Assembly: GCA_029260695.1 (NCBI GenBank) | Contig: JAJDCT010000189.1 | Location: 1-7,145 of the forward strand | Direction: 5' to 3' | Length of the DNA stretch: 7,145 nt | From: Phycisphaeraceae bacterium | GTDB lineage: Bacteria; Planctomycetota; Phycisphaerae; Phycisphaerales; Phycisphaeraceae | In this document: piece by piece, positions 1 through 5,465 of the stretch | How positions within the stretch are numbered: the stretch's first letter is position 1 | How the letters are laid out: each line of letters starts with the position of its first letter | Translations under genes and position numbers: made by a program | The notes under the pieces: model-generated | Told to the model about the DNA's origin: nothing | The model's input: only the letters and a program-made list of their open reading frames with translations | The model's database searches: none

Positions 1-2279
1 GTGCTGTTGAAGAACGTTCGGCCGTTGTTCAGATTATCAAGGTCCCACCCGATCTCAGCGCCGGAGACGAACAGGTCACCGCCACCGGTGATGAACGCGG
101 AGACAAGCGCCTGCTCTGTCACGTTAAAGGTGTCGTCCGCACTGGATTCTTCGCCAAGGATCCACACGACCGTGTCGTAGTCACTTAGCAACACGTCCCC
201 GCTGATGACGCCCTCGTTCTGTGCAGTATCGATACCCAGCGCCGGGTTAAAAGCCTCGATAGCTTCCGCGACCTGGACCGAGTAATCCCTTGAATTCTGG
301 AACCTCGGCCTGACCCGGTCGACTTGCGACCCACCGGGCAATACCTCGCGGAAATTGGTGCTCTTGTCGATCCGATCGAACCCGTTAACGATCAGCACCT
401 TCGACGCCGGCGCGGTGACCAGGGGCGTGGCGGCGACGACCGAAGATCCAAGTGACTCGCCGCCGGAGTTAACCGCGACAACCTTGAAGTAGTGCGTCCC
501 GTTGACGATATCCAGCCCCGACATGACGTGGCTGGTCGCCGCACCGCCGGCGACGAAGGTCCCGCCATCGAACCCAAGCCCGTTCAGCGAGGTGTAAACC
601 ATATACCCCGTCGGCGTGCCTCCACCGATCGCCAACGCGGCCGGTGGGGTCCAACTCACAGTCACCGTCCCGTCGCCGTTGGTCGTAGCCTTGGTATCCG
701 TGACCGGGTCGGGCAGGAACGTCACCGGCGTCGCGCCGCCGTCGACCGAGTTGAAGTAACGCACGAGCCCCTGGTACGAGGCGCGGGCCACAGCGTTACG
801 CACGTCGGCGTCACGCATCAGGTCGGTATCAAGGGCATTGTCATGGAACGCCCACTCGATAATCGTCGCGTCGAATTCGTTGTTGATCCGCAGGTTGTTA
901 ATCTCACCAAACTCGATATCCGACCGATCCAGGGTGTGGACGCTACGGTTGAACCAGTCGTGCTCGAACGTGCCATTGAGCGCGACCAGGTCGTCGTTGA
1001 TCTCGGCGGAGACGGTGTTGGCCAGCAGGAATTGATTCGGCGTGGCGGTGGCTGGGTTGTTATTGCCGTTGACCAGCCCCAGCGTGCCGCGGCTGGAACC
1101 GCTTCCGGCGTTGGAGTGGTAGCTGATGAACACACGATCGCTCAGCGAGCCCGAGGCCTCGCGGTTCATCTGTTCGGCCCACCTCGGGGACAGGCTGACG
1201 GTGGCTGTCCGGTCGCTGGAAGAGGTGCGCCACTCGCTTGAAGGGATCCCCTGCCCCGCGTGCGTCTCGACCCAGTAGAGCCCGGCCTCGTCCTCGCGCG
1301 GCAGGCCCGATACCCCGGCCCCCCGGTTGATATCGCCCATCCCGTTGCCAAACCGGATCATATCCGCGATCACCACGCCGGACTCGTTGCTGCGGTTGCT
1401 GATATCGACATAGCCACCGGTGCCTTGCTCGAAGTGGAAGTTGCCCAGGTACACCAGCCCGTTGCCGACTTTGGAATGGTCGACCGAGACCTCGGTGGTC
1501 CCGCCGGAGTGGGTCACGCGGTAGAGCTGGTTGACCCGGTTGGAGCTGTGGCTGACCCAGGTGTAAACAGGGTAAAAACCCGCCTCGGTGATGTTCGGCC
1601 TGTAGCGAGCGAACGCTGTCTCGGTCGCCGAGGTCGACGCGAACCGGTAGGGCGTATCCCCGGCATCGCCGAAGAAAATGGATCCGGTGCTGTCGCTCCA
1701 CGCCCCGCTGAACGTCACCTCCACGTCATCGTTATCAAGCACCACCTCGTTGACCTGGTGCCCGACCGGGCGCAGAGGCACGACCGTCGCACCGGCGTTC
1801 CACAGAAAATCCACCAGGAACGTCATCATGTCCTGGTTGCTCAGGTCTTCGATCAGGTTCAGCAGGTTGGGCCTTTGAAAACTCCACGCCCCGCTGCCAA
1901 GGTTGTCAGCGGTGATCCCGTGACCGCCGTGGACGTAGACGATCTTCCCACTGAGGGCCCCCTGTGGCTGCGTGCCCACAGCAACCAACCCAGCCTCACC
2001 CAAGGCCGCCAACTGCTCAGGACCCGATGCCGAAACGAACCCGGCCGGCACTTCGAGGGTCGCCTGGATATCCAGTTGCTCAAGCCCAGCAAGCCCGACG
2101 GACCCCAGGTACTCAGTAAAGTCATCCTGGTTGACAATCGGGTCCGACACACTGCCGGACAGCAACAATCTGGGCTCCAAAGACTCAACCGTAAATGGAC
2201 GAACCGGAATCTCTAGATGCTTGTATTGCCTGGACTTGGGACGTACTGATTTTTTCCAACCTGACACGCGTCGGTGCAT
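1..2279 (-). CDS. LEPR-XLL exported N-acetylmuramoyl-L-alanine amidase with nested golvesin-like domain, FN3 and Rossmann-like region (partial)
   Basis: Translation of the minus strand from the ATG at 2279 is open for 759 codons to the window edge; the C-terminus lies outside. Residues 34-42 read LEPRLLLSG, the LEPR-XLL motif of planctomycetal exported proteins. The amidase (Amidase_3-type, zinc-dependent, cleaving the lactyl-Ala bond of peptidoglycan) is recognised from VHGGHG (zinc His at 120), ISYHSNAG (zinc His at 388) and IEWAFHDN (catalytic Glu at 475). Between the first and second parts, residues about 180-311 (VLDNDDVEVTFSGAW to ADMIRFG) match a golvesin/xanthan-lyase carbohydrate-binding-like domain. 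Residues about 525-620 form a fibronectin type III domain. Residues about 625-759 (VLIVNGFDR, DTVVWILGEES, GGGDLFVSGAE) look like a glutamine-amidotransferase-like Rossmann fold. The start is supported by AGGAAGG about 10 bases upstream. The position expected to hold the third zinc ligand (Glu) appears to be Gln135. Domain calls come from motif reading only. The amidase assignment is firm; the function of the last region is uncertain. Confidence 0.9.
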   Translation of the reverse strand, partial: MHRRVSGWKKSVRPKSRQYKHLEIPVRPFTVESLEPRLLLSGSVSDPIVNQDDFTEYLGSVGLAGLEQLDIQATLEVPAGFVSASGPEQLAALGEAGLVAVGTQPQGALSGKIVYVHGGHGITADNLGSGAWSFQRPNLLNLIEDLSNQDMMTFLVDFLWNAGATVVPLRPVGHQVNEVVLDNDDVEVTFSGAWSDSTGSIFFGDAGDTPYRFASTSATETAFARYRPNITEAGFYPVYTWVSHSSNRVNQLYRVTHSGGTTEVSVDHSKVGNGLVYLGNFHFEQGTGGYVDISNRSNESGVVIADMIRFGNGMGDINRGAGVSGLPREDEAGLYWVETHAGQGIPSSEWRTSSSDRTATVSLSPRWAEQMNREASGSLSDRVFISYHSNAGSGSSRGTLGLVNGNNNPATATPNQFLLANTVSAEINDDLVALNGTFEHDWFNRSVHTLDRSDIEFGEINNLRINNEFDATIIEWAFHDNALDTDLMRDADVRNAVARASYQGLVRYFNSVDGGATPVTFLPDPVTDTKATTNGDGTVTVSWTPPAALAIGGGTPTGYMVYTSLNGLGFDGGTFVAGGAATSHVMSGLDIVNGTHYFKVVAVNSGGESLGSSVVAATPLVTAPASKVLIVNGFDRIDKSTNFREVLPGGSQVDRVRPRFQNSRDYSVQVAEAIEAFNPALGIDTAQNEGVISGDVLLSDYDTVVWILGEESSADDTFNVTEQALVSAFITGGGDLFVSGAEIGWDLDNLNNGRTFFNS

Positions 2280-2382
2280 CTTCGCTTCCCTTCCTGTGTG
2301 GATATCTTGATGCGCTTTGACCACAGCCCGGTTCGGAAGCCCGTGCGAGGTGGCCAAAATGTCGGCTGCTTGCCGCTATTAC

Positions 2383-2410
2383 ATAATAACGCACAATTGC
2401 TGAATACCAA
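2383..2410 (-). promoter_or_regulatory. Probable sigma-70 promoter of the amidase gene
   Basis: On the minus strand TTGGTA (2410-2405) and TATTAT (2388-2383) are separated by 16 bases. The -10 box matches the consensus at five of six positions and the -35 at four of six. Transcription would start near 2376, leaving a leader of about 97 bases before the ATG at 2279. The -35 box lies in a tandem repeat of TACCAA (plus-strand reading). Confidence 0.45.
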
Positions 2411-2417
2411 GTACCAA
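2405..2417. repeat. Tandem TACCAA direct repeat over the -35 box
   Basis: TACCAA occurs twice with one base between (2405-2410 and 2412-2417). The first copy is the complement of the proposed -35 hexamer of the amidase promoter. It may be a small regulator site or chance. Confidence 0.4.
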
Positions 2418-2432
2418 ACCCGCCCTAACGTC

Positions 2433-2448
2433 ATATTGGAGGCAATAT
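2433..2448. promoter_or_regulatory. Perfect inverted repeat ATATTG-gagg-CAATAT, possible operator
   Basis: Two perfect 6-base arms are separated by four bases in the AT-rich stretch between the divergent amidase promoter and the plus-strand small-RNA promoter. The position suits a dimeric repressor or activator acting on either unit. No regulator gene is present in the window, so the role is inferred from symmetry and location alone. Confidence 0.35.
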
Positions 2449-2500
2449 TTATCGGAGAAAGGCGTAGTAAAGAAAATCTTCCGAAAATTAAAAGATAGAC

Positions 2501-2529
2501 TTGTATTTTGATTAGACCCCGGCTACGAT
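2501..2529 (+). promoter_or_regulatory. Possible promoter for the plus-strand small RNA
   Basis: TTGTAT (2501-2506) and TACGAT (2524-2529) are 17 bases apart, the ideal spacing; each box has four matches to the sigma-70 consensus. The start site would be near 2536. Its value comes mainly from being followed by a compact structured stretch and an intrinsic terminator with no credible reading frame between. Confidence 0.4.
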
Positions 2530-2535
2530 ATCCAT

Positions 2536-2692
2536 GCAACAGGGCCGGCTACCGGAGTATCTCCGGGGCCCCATCTCGGAACCCGCCCTCCGGGATCTGG
2601 GGACATGGGCCGGCTTCTGATACGCTCTGGCCGTGGAGAACCGAGTGGGTCATTCTGGCCCCAACCGGTTGTGTACGGCCGGGGCTTTTTTT
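2536..2692 (+). ncRNA. Candidate structured small RNA of unknown family
   Basis: About 157 bases lie between a possible promoter and a clear intrinsic terminator. The segment is highly structured. CCGGAG-tat-CTCCGG (2552-2566) is a perfect hairpin, extended at its base by GGGCC (2542-2546) pairing with GGCCC (2567-2571) around a five-base bulge. A competing helix pairs CCCCA/CTCGGA (2569-2580) with TCCGGG/TGGGG (2589-2602). The word GGGCCGGCT occurs twice (2542-2550 and 2607-2615). The 62-codon open frame across the region has no ribosome site or protein-like character. I looked for the conserved bases of SRP RNA, RNase P RNA and tmRNA and did not find them. A 6S-like RNA cannot be excluded, and a leader of an unrecognised transcript is the alternative. 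Confidence 0.4.
2658..2692 (+). terminator. Intrinsic terminator, plus strand
   Basis: GCCCC (2658-2662) pairs with GGGGC (2681-2685) and CCG (2665-2667) with CGG (2676-2678) across an AA/CC internal mismatch, with an eight-base loop. Seven T residues follow directly (2686-2692). The amidase gene points away from it, so it must end a separate plus-strand transcript, which is the main argument for the small RNA. Confidence 0.75.
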
Positions 2693-2725
2693 GTGACTAC
2701 ATTTTTGTCTGACCCATTCGGATAG

Positions 2726-2797
2726 TGCGGAGATGGGGCTCGAACCCCTGACCTCACACACCAGAATGGCGGGCACTAACCTCTGAGCTACTCCCAG
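2726..2797 (-). pseudogene. Degenerate tRNA-like sequence (anticodon position CTG, Gln-like)
   Basis: The minus strand has tRNA element spacing: an acceptor-length arm, TAGCTCAGAGGTTAG (D arm), a seven-base anticodon loop TTCTGGT, a five-base variable region, and AGGGG-TTCGAGC (T arm), ending at CTCCGCA. Total length is 72 bases. Pairing is poor: the acceptor has four of seven pairs, the D stem one mismatch, the anticodon stem two mismatches next to the loop, and the T stem one. An alternative acceptor strand, CGGAG just upstream (near 2799-2803), pairs perfectly with CTCCG but leaves an eight-base insertion before position 8. No CCA is encoded after the acceptor (CTAT follows). The T loop and D loop make tRNA ancestry convincing; function as a translating tRNA is unlikely. 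Confidence 0.5.
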
Positions 2798-2882
2798 ACT
2801 CCGACGGTGAAATGAGCGGCTGGAATCCGCTTTATTTTGCAGTCCCAATGCTACCGCAAGCGCATTCATATTTATTTACTTG

Positions 2883-2893
2883 GCCCCGGGCCT
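2883..2893. repeat. GGCCC-c-GGGCC palindrome
   Basis: Two perfect five-base arms surround one central base, directly beside an AT-rich run (TATTTATTTACTT). No T tract follows on either strand, so it is not a standard terminator. No role is assigned. Confidence 0.35.
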
Positions 2894-2930
2894 GTATCAC
2901 CGCATGAAATAGCTGTTTGGGGCGAAATCC

Positions 2931-2977
2931 GCGCAAAAAGAAACCGTCGCCTTGAGTTCTCCCCTCTAGGCGACGGT
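2931..2977 (-). terminator. Intrinsic terminator, minus strand
   Basis: A perfect 10-base stem, ACCGTCGCCT (2943-2952) with AGGCGACGGT (2968-2977), has a 15-base loop. Read on the minus strand it is followed by TTTCTTTTT (2942-2934). The plus-strand side has no T run, so it acts on minus-strand transcription. The nearest gene to its right (3382) is on the plus strand, so it probably ends an independent minus-strand RNA starting somewhere in 3000-3115. Confidence 0.65.
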
Positions 2978-3075
2978 CTTACAGGTCAACGGATAAACGC
3001 AATGCAAGAAGTTAGCGCTTCATTGTATGCACTACCGAAGGGAGTGGTAGCTGGTCTTTCTCCCCTTCCCCTCCG
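2931..3075 (-). ncRNA. Candidate minus-strand small RNA upstream of the hydrolase gene
   Basis: The minus strand carries a perfect TTGACA (3115-3110) preceded by A/T tracts, and an intrinsic terminator ends near 2934. Between them are small hairpins, for example CTACC/GGTAG (3033-3037 and 3047-3051) and GAAG/CTTC (3008-3011 and 3018-3021), and no convincing reading frame. The -10 box is weak: only TTCATC sits at the 17-base spacing. The 5' end is therefore approximate and the whole call rests on the terminator plus the -35 match. Confidence 0.3.
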
Positions 3076-3109
3076 TGTCCTGTGATGATGAATGTAACTC
3101 ATAGCCGTG

Positions 3110-3115
3110 TGTCAA
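3110..3115 (-). promoter_or_regulatory. Perfect -35 hexamer TTGACA, minus strand
   Basis: TTGACA on the minus strand has AAAAATTTT and AAAAAA tracts upstream that could act as UP elements. A matching -10 box is not clear at normal spacing, so this is at best a weak or regulated promoter directed at the minus-strand terminator at 2931-2977. Confidence 0.3.
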
Positions 3116-3155
3116 CGCAAGACTTTTTTGGGGGGTCGGGCCAAAATTTTTGCGT
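3115..3155. repeat. Imperfect long inverted repeat with T/A tracts
   Basis: ACGCAA (3115-3120) pairs with TTGCGT (3150-3155), and TTTTGG (3126-3131) with CCAAAA (3141-3146), with a small unpaired interior and a G-rich loop. It overlaps the minus-strand TTGACA by one base. It could be an antiterminator or a protein-binding site; no strong case for either. Confidence 0.35.
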
Positions 3156-3277
3156 CCTGCTAATCCACCCATTTTAACACTCCTCGCACCCGGTCTATGA
3201 CCATGGAAGACGGACGCCCTCGGCCTGGGATCCGGTTTTGTCGGCTTGGGACGGTGCTTGGCCTTCCTCAAACTTCG

Positions 3278-3289
3278 ACACGGCCGTGT
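3278..3289. promoter_or_regulatory. 12-bp perfect palindrome ACACGGCCGTGT, possible operator
   Basis: An uninterrupted 12-base palindrome lies about 92 bases upstream of the hydrolase ATG at 3382, in a stretch without a credible gene. The symmetry suits a dimeric DNA-binding protein, though GC-rich palindromes also arise by chance. Confidence 0.3.
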
Positions 3290-3292
3290 GTG

Positions 3293-3353
3293 CCCCATAT
3301 CTTGGGGGACGGCTAGCCCGCCCGTATGGCGTTCCCAACCCCCAACAGGGGAC
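3293..3353 (+). promoter_or_regulatory. Hairpin-rich leader of the hydrolase gene
   Basis: Successive short helices are possible: CCCC/GGGG (3293-3296 and 3304-3307), ACGG/CCGT (3309-3312 and 3322-3325) containing the palindrome GGCTAGCC (3311-3318), and GTTCCC/GGGGAC (3331-3336 and 3348-3353, one wobble). The last ends 13 bases before the AAGGAG ribosome site. I do not recognise a known riboswitch core. Confidence 0.25.
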
Positions 3354-3381
3354 CGGAGACATGTCCAAGGAGACACTCAAC

Positions 3382-4233
3382 ATGCACCCTGTATTTGATC
3401 TATTACCTACCCCGCGGGCGTTGATGCTTGTGATCTGTGTGGCTTTTCTCAGTGTGGAACATGCTCAGGCACAGCAGGCACCTCAGACTCAGCCCGATGA
3501 GTTGGCCGCGTTCCAGGCCCGAGTCTTCGATGACGGGCAGGGCCATACACTGCCATACCGCCTGCTGACCCCAACCGAAACCGAAGGCCCAAGCCCGGTG
3601 CTGCTGTTCCTGCACGGGGCCGGCGAACGCGGGGAAGACAACCGCAGGCAACTCATCCACGGAAAAGACCTCCTGCTGAAAGCGGCGCGTGACTTCGGCT
3701 GCATCGTCATCGCCCCGCAGTGCCCAGCCGGGAGCAAGTGGAGCGTCGTTGACTGGTCACAGGACAAAATCACGTTCTCCGATGAACCGTCCGAGCCGAT
3801 GAAGTCGGCACTTCTATTGATCGATCAACTGGCCCAGCAGTATGACGTGGACAAGAACCGACTCTACATCATGGGCCTGTCGATGGGGGGTTACGGGACT
3901 TGGGACGCGATCTGCCGGGAGCCCGATCGGTTCGCGGCGGCGGCCCCGATCTGTGGCGGCGCAGACACCGAGCTGGCGCAACAGATCACACATGTCCCCG
4001 TCTGGGCTTTCCACGGCGACGCCGACACGGTCGTCTCTGTCGAACTCACCCGAGCCATGATCCAAGCCATCAAGGACGCCGGCGGAGAACCCAAGTACAC
4101 CGAATACCCCGACACCGGTCACAATAGCTGGACGCCCGCGTTCGCCGAGCCCGAGCTGCTGCCCTGGCTGACCTCTCACAGCCTCAAACCCGATACCGCG
4201 CAGACACAACCACAAACCCAGCCAGAACTCTAA
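3382..4233 (+). CDS. Secreted alpha/beta hydrolase (predicted peptidase/esterase, COG4099-like)
   Basis: The 283-residue product has a signal peptide: Arg12, hydrophobic core about 13-25, predicted signal-peptidase I cleavage after AQA at residue 30. The mature enzyme shows LFLHGAGERG (74-84 region, oxyanion-hole loop), nucleophile elbow GLSMGGYG with Ser167, the acid in HGDADTVV (Asp215) and catalytic His247 in GHNSW. The HGAGERGxDN pattern is that of the predicted-peptidase branch related to dienelactone hydrolase and feruloyl or PHB-type esterases. The substrate cannot be read from sequence; an ester of an extracellular polymer or a short peptide is possible. The start at 3382 is preferred because AAGGAG lies nine bases upstream and it gives a normal signal peptide; an in-frame ATG at 3361 has GGAG only two bases away. 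The C-terminus is a short Gln/Thr/Pro-rich tail after the last helix. Confidence 0.88.
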   Translation: MHPVFDLLPTPRALMLVICVAFLSVEHAQAQQAPQTQPDELAAFQARVFDDGQGHTLPYRLLTPTETEGPSPVLLFLHGAGERGEDNRRQLIHGKDLLLKAARDFGCIVIAPQCPAGSKWSVVDWSQDKITFSDEPSEPMKSALLLIDQLAQQYDVDKNRLYIMGLSMGGYGTWDAICREPDRFAAAAPICGGADTELAQQITHVPVWAFHGDADTVVSVELTRAMIQAIKDAGGEPKYTEYPDTGHNSWTPAFAEPELLPWLTSHSLKPDTAQTQPQTQPEL

Positions 4234-4318
4234 GGCGAAATTCGATTACAACGCCCTTGAGCCCCGCCACAAAATAATCGCATCGCCGCGAAGCTTTCTA
4301 GTGACTACTATCTGTCAC

Positions 4319-5206
4319 ATGTACTGCGACCTGCACACCCACTCAACCGCCTCGGACGGCACAGACGCCCCGGAAGACCTTCCCACACTAGCCAAGCAGG
4401 CGGGTCTGTCGGCTATCGCCCTGACCGACCACGACACCACCGCCGGGTTAGAAGCATTCCTCGACGCCGCGAAAACCGCACGCATCAAGGCGGTCCCAGG
4501 CATCGAACTCTCAGCCGACCCCGCCATACTCCACCCCGACACAGACCCCGACTCCGAGCAGCCCCCCAGTGTCGGCACGCTGCACATCCTCGGCTACTTC
4601 ATCCAACCCGGTGCGCCCCATCTGGCCGAGGTCCAGACCCAACTACGCGAAGCACGCGCACAGCGCAACCCACAGATGATCGCCCGCCTAAATGAGTTGG
4701 GCATGGACATCCACTACGACGAGGTCATCGAAGCCGCCGACGGACACATCATCGGCCGGCCGCACATCGGACAGGTCATGATGCAGAAGGGCTACGTCAA
4801 ATCGATCCACGAGGCGTTCTCCCGCTACCTCGGCGGACGCGGCGAGGCCTATGTACGCAAAGACCGACTCTCCGCCGAGCAAGCGATCCAAGCGATCCGC
4901 GACGCCGACGGCCTGGCGGTCCTCGCGCACCCCACGCAACTTGGACTCGAATCCGCCTCACAACTCGAACACGCGGTCGCCCGGCTCAAAACCCTCGGGC
5001 TCGACGGCATCGAGACCCGCCACAGCGACCACACCCCGCGAGATACCGAATCGTTTACCCGGCTGGCGAAAAAGATCGGCCTGCTCACCACCGGCGGCAG
5101 CGATTACCACGGCTCACGCAAAACACTCACCTTGGGCAACCCAAAAATCCCATACCCTGTATACGAAGACCTTCTAGAAGCCCACCGCCAGCGCATCGGC
5201 GCATAG
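4319..5206 (+). CDS. PHP-domain phosphoesterase (RNase AM / nucleoside 3',5'-bisphosphate phosphatase-like)
   Basis: The 295-residue protein carries the metal-binding motifs of the PHP family in order: HTHSTASDG (His6, His8, Asp13), TDHD (Asp37, His38), GIEL (Glu63), HILGYF (His89), GRPHI (His149), LAHP (His204), and GSDYHG (Asp262, His264). This is the COG0613 type whose characterised members (TrpH/YciV) remove 5' nucleotides from short RNAs or dephosphorylate nucleoside 3',5'-bisphosphates, using a multi-metal centre in the cytoplasm. The length matches that family. The ATG at 4319 gives the usual MYCDLHTHS start; a GTG at 4301 in the same frame would add six residues. Neither has a clear ribosome site. 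It follows the hydrolase by 85 bases on the same strand with no terminator between, so read-through is possible. Confidence 0.88.
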   Translation: MYCDLHTHSTASDGTDAPEDLPTLAKQAGLSAIALTDHDTTAGLEAFLDAAKTARIKAVPGIELSADPAILHPDTDPDSEQPPSVGTLHILGYFIQPGAPHLAEVQTQLREARAQRNPQMIARLNELGMDIHYDEVIEAADGHIIGRPHIGQVMMQKGYVKSIHEAFSRYLGGRGEAYVRKDRLSAEQAIQAIRDADGLAVLAHPTQLGLESASQLEHAVARLKTLGLDGIETRHSDHTPRDTESFTRLAKKIGLLTTGGSDYHGSRKTLTLGNPKIPYPVYEDLLEAHRQRIGA

Positions 5207-5384
5207 AACCGAGCTGATCACAACCGGGCGTATCGTCGATCCATCTAAGCCGAGGTATTGCAGACTATACCGAACCGTGGCACCCAAGCTTCAGATTTGA
5301 GCTGTAAATCGGGCCTTTCCAAGGCGCAGTCGAGGCCGAGCTCGCCCGCACTAACATTTTCCTTGTTGTTTCGGTCTGTCGCTC

Positions 5385-5412
5385 TTGGATAACACGATCG
5401 TCGGTCTATAAT
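5385..5412 (+). promoter_or_regulatory. Sigma-70 promoter of the cytidylate-kinase-like gene
   Basis: TTGGAT (5385-5390) and a perfect TATAAT (5407-5412) are 16 bases apart. Transcription would begin near 5419, giving a leader of about 47 bases to the ATG at 5466. It indicates that the kinase-like gene is transcribed on its own and not only from the upstream PHP gene. Confidence 0.6.
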
Positions 5413-5465
5413 TGAGGTAGACAAGGGCGGCATCTCTGGCGCATCGGCGTCGAAAGGAGCGTGTC

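Noticed and set aside
492..1241. Long plus-strand open frame (249 codons) opposite the amidase gene
   Set aside because: The minus-strand frame is continuous with recognisable domain motifs, and this plus-strand product is Arg/Val/Gly-rich without any family signature; it is a shadow of GC-rich codons.
1260..2216. Plus-strand open frame of 318 codons opposite the amidase N-terminal half
   Set aside because: It overlaps the coding amidase completely and has no recognisable domain or ribosome site.
2542..2692. SRP RNA, RNase P RNA or tmRNA as identity of the plus-strand small RNA
   Set aside because: The conserved SRP apical-loop bases, RNase P core words and tmRNA tRNA-like ends were not found, and the segment is too short for the last two.
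3238..3381. N-terminal extension of the hydrolase from an ATG at 3238
   Set aside because: The extension would bury the signal peptide behind 48 unlike residues, and the ATG at 3382 has a good AAGGAG site.
3814..4215. Minus-strand open frame of 133 codons inside the hydrolase gene
   Set aside because: The catalytic Ser, Asp and His of the plus-strand hydrolase all fall in this interval; the antisense product has no signature.
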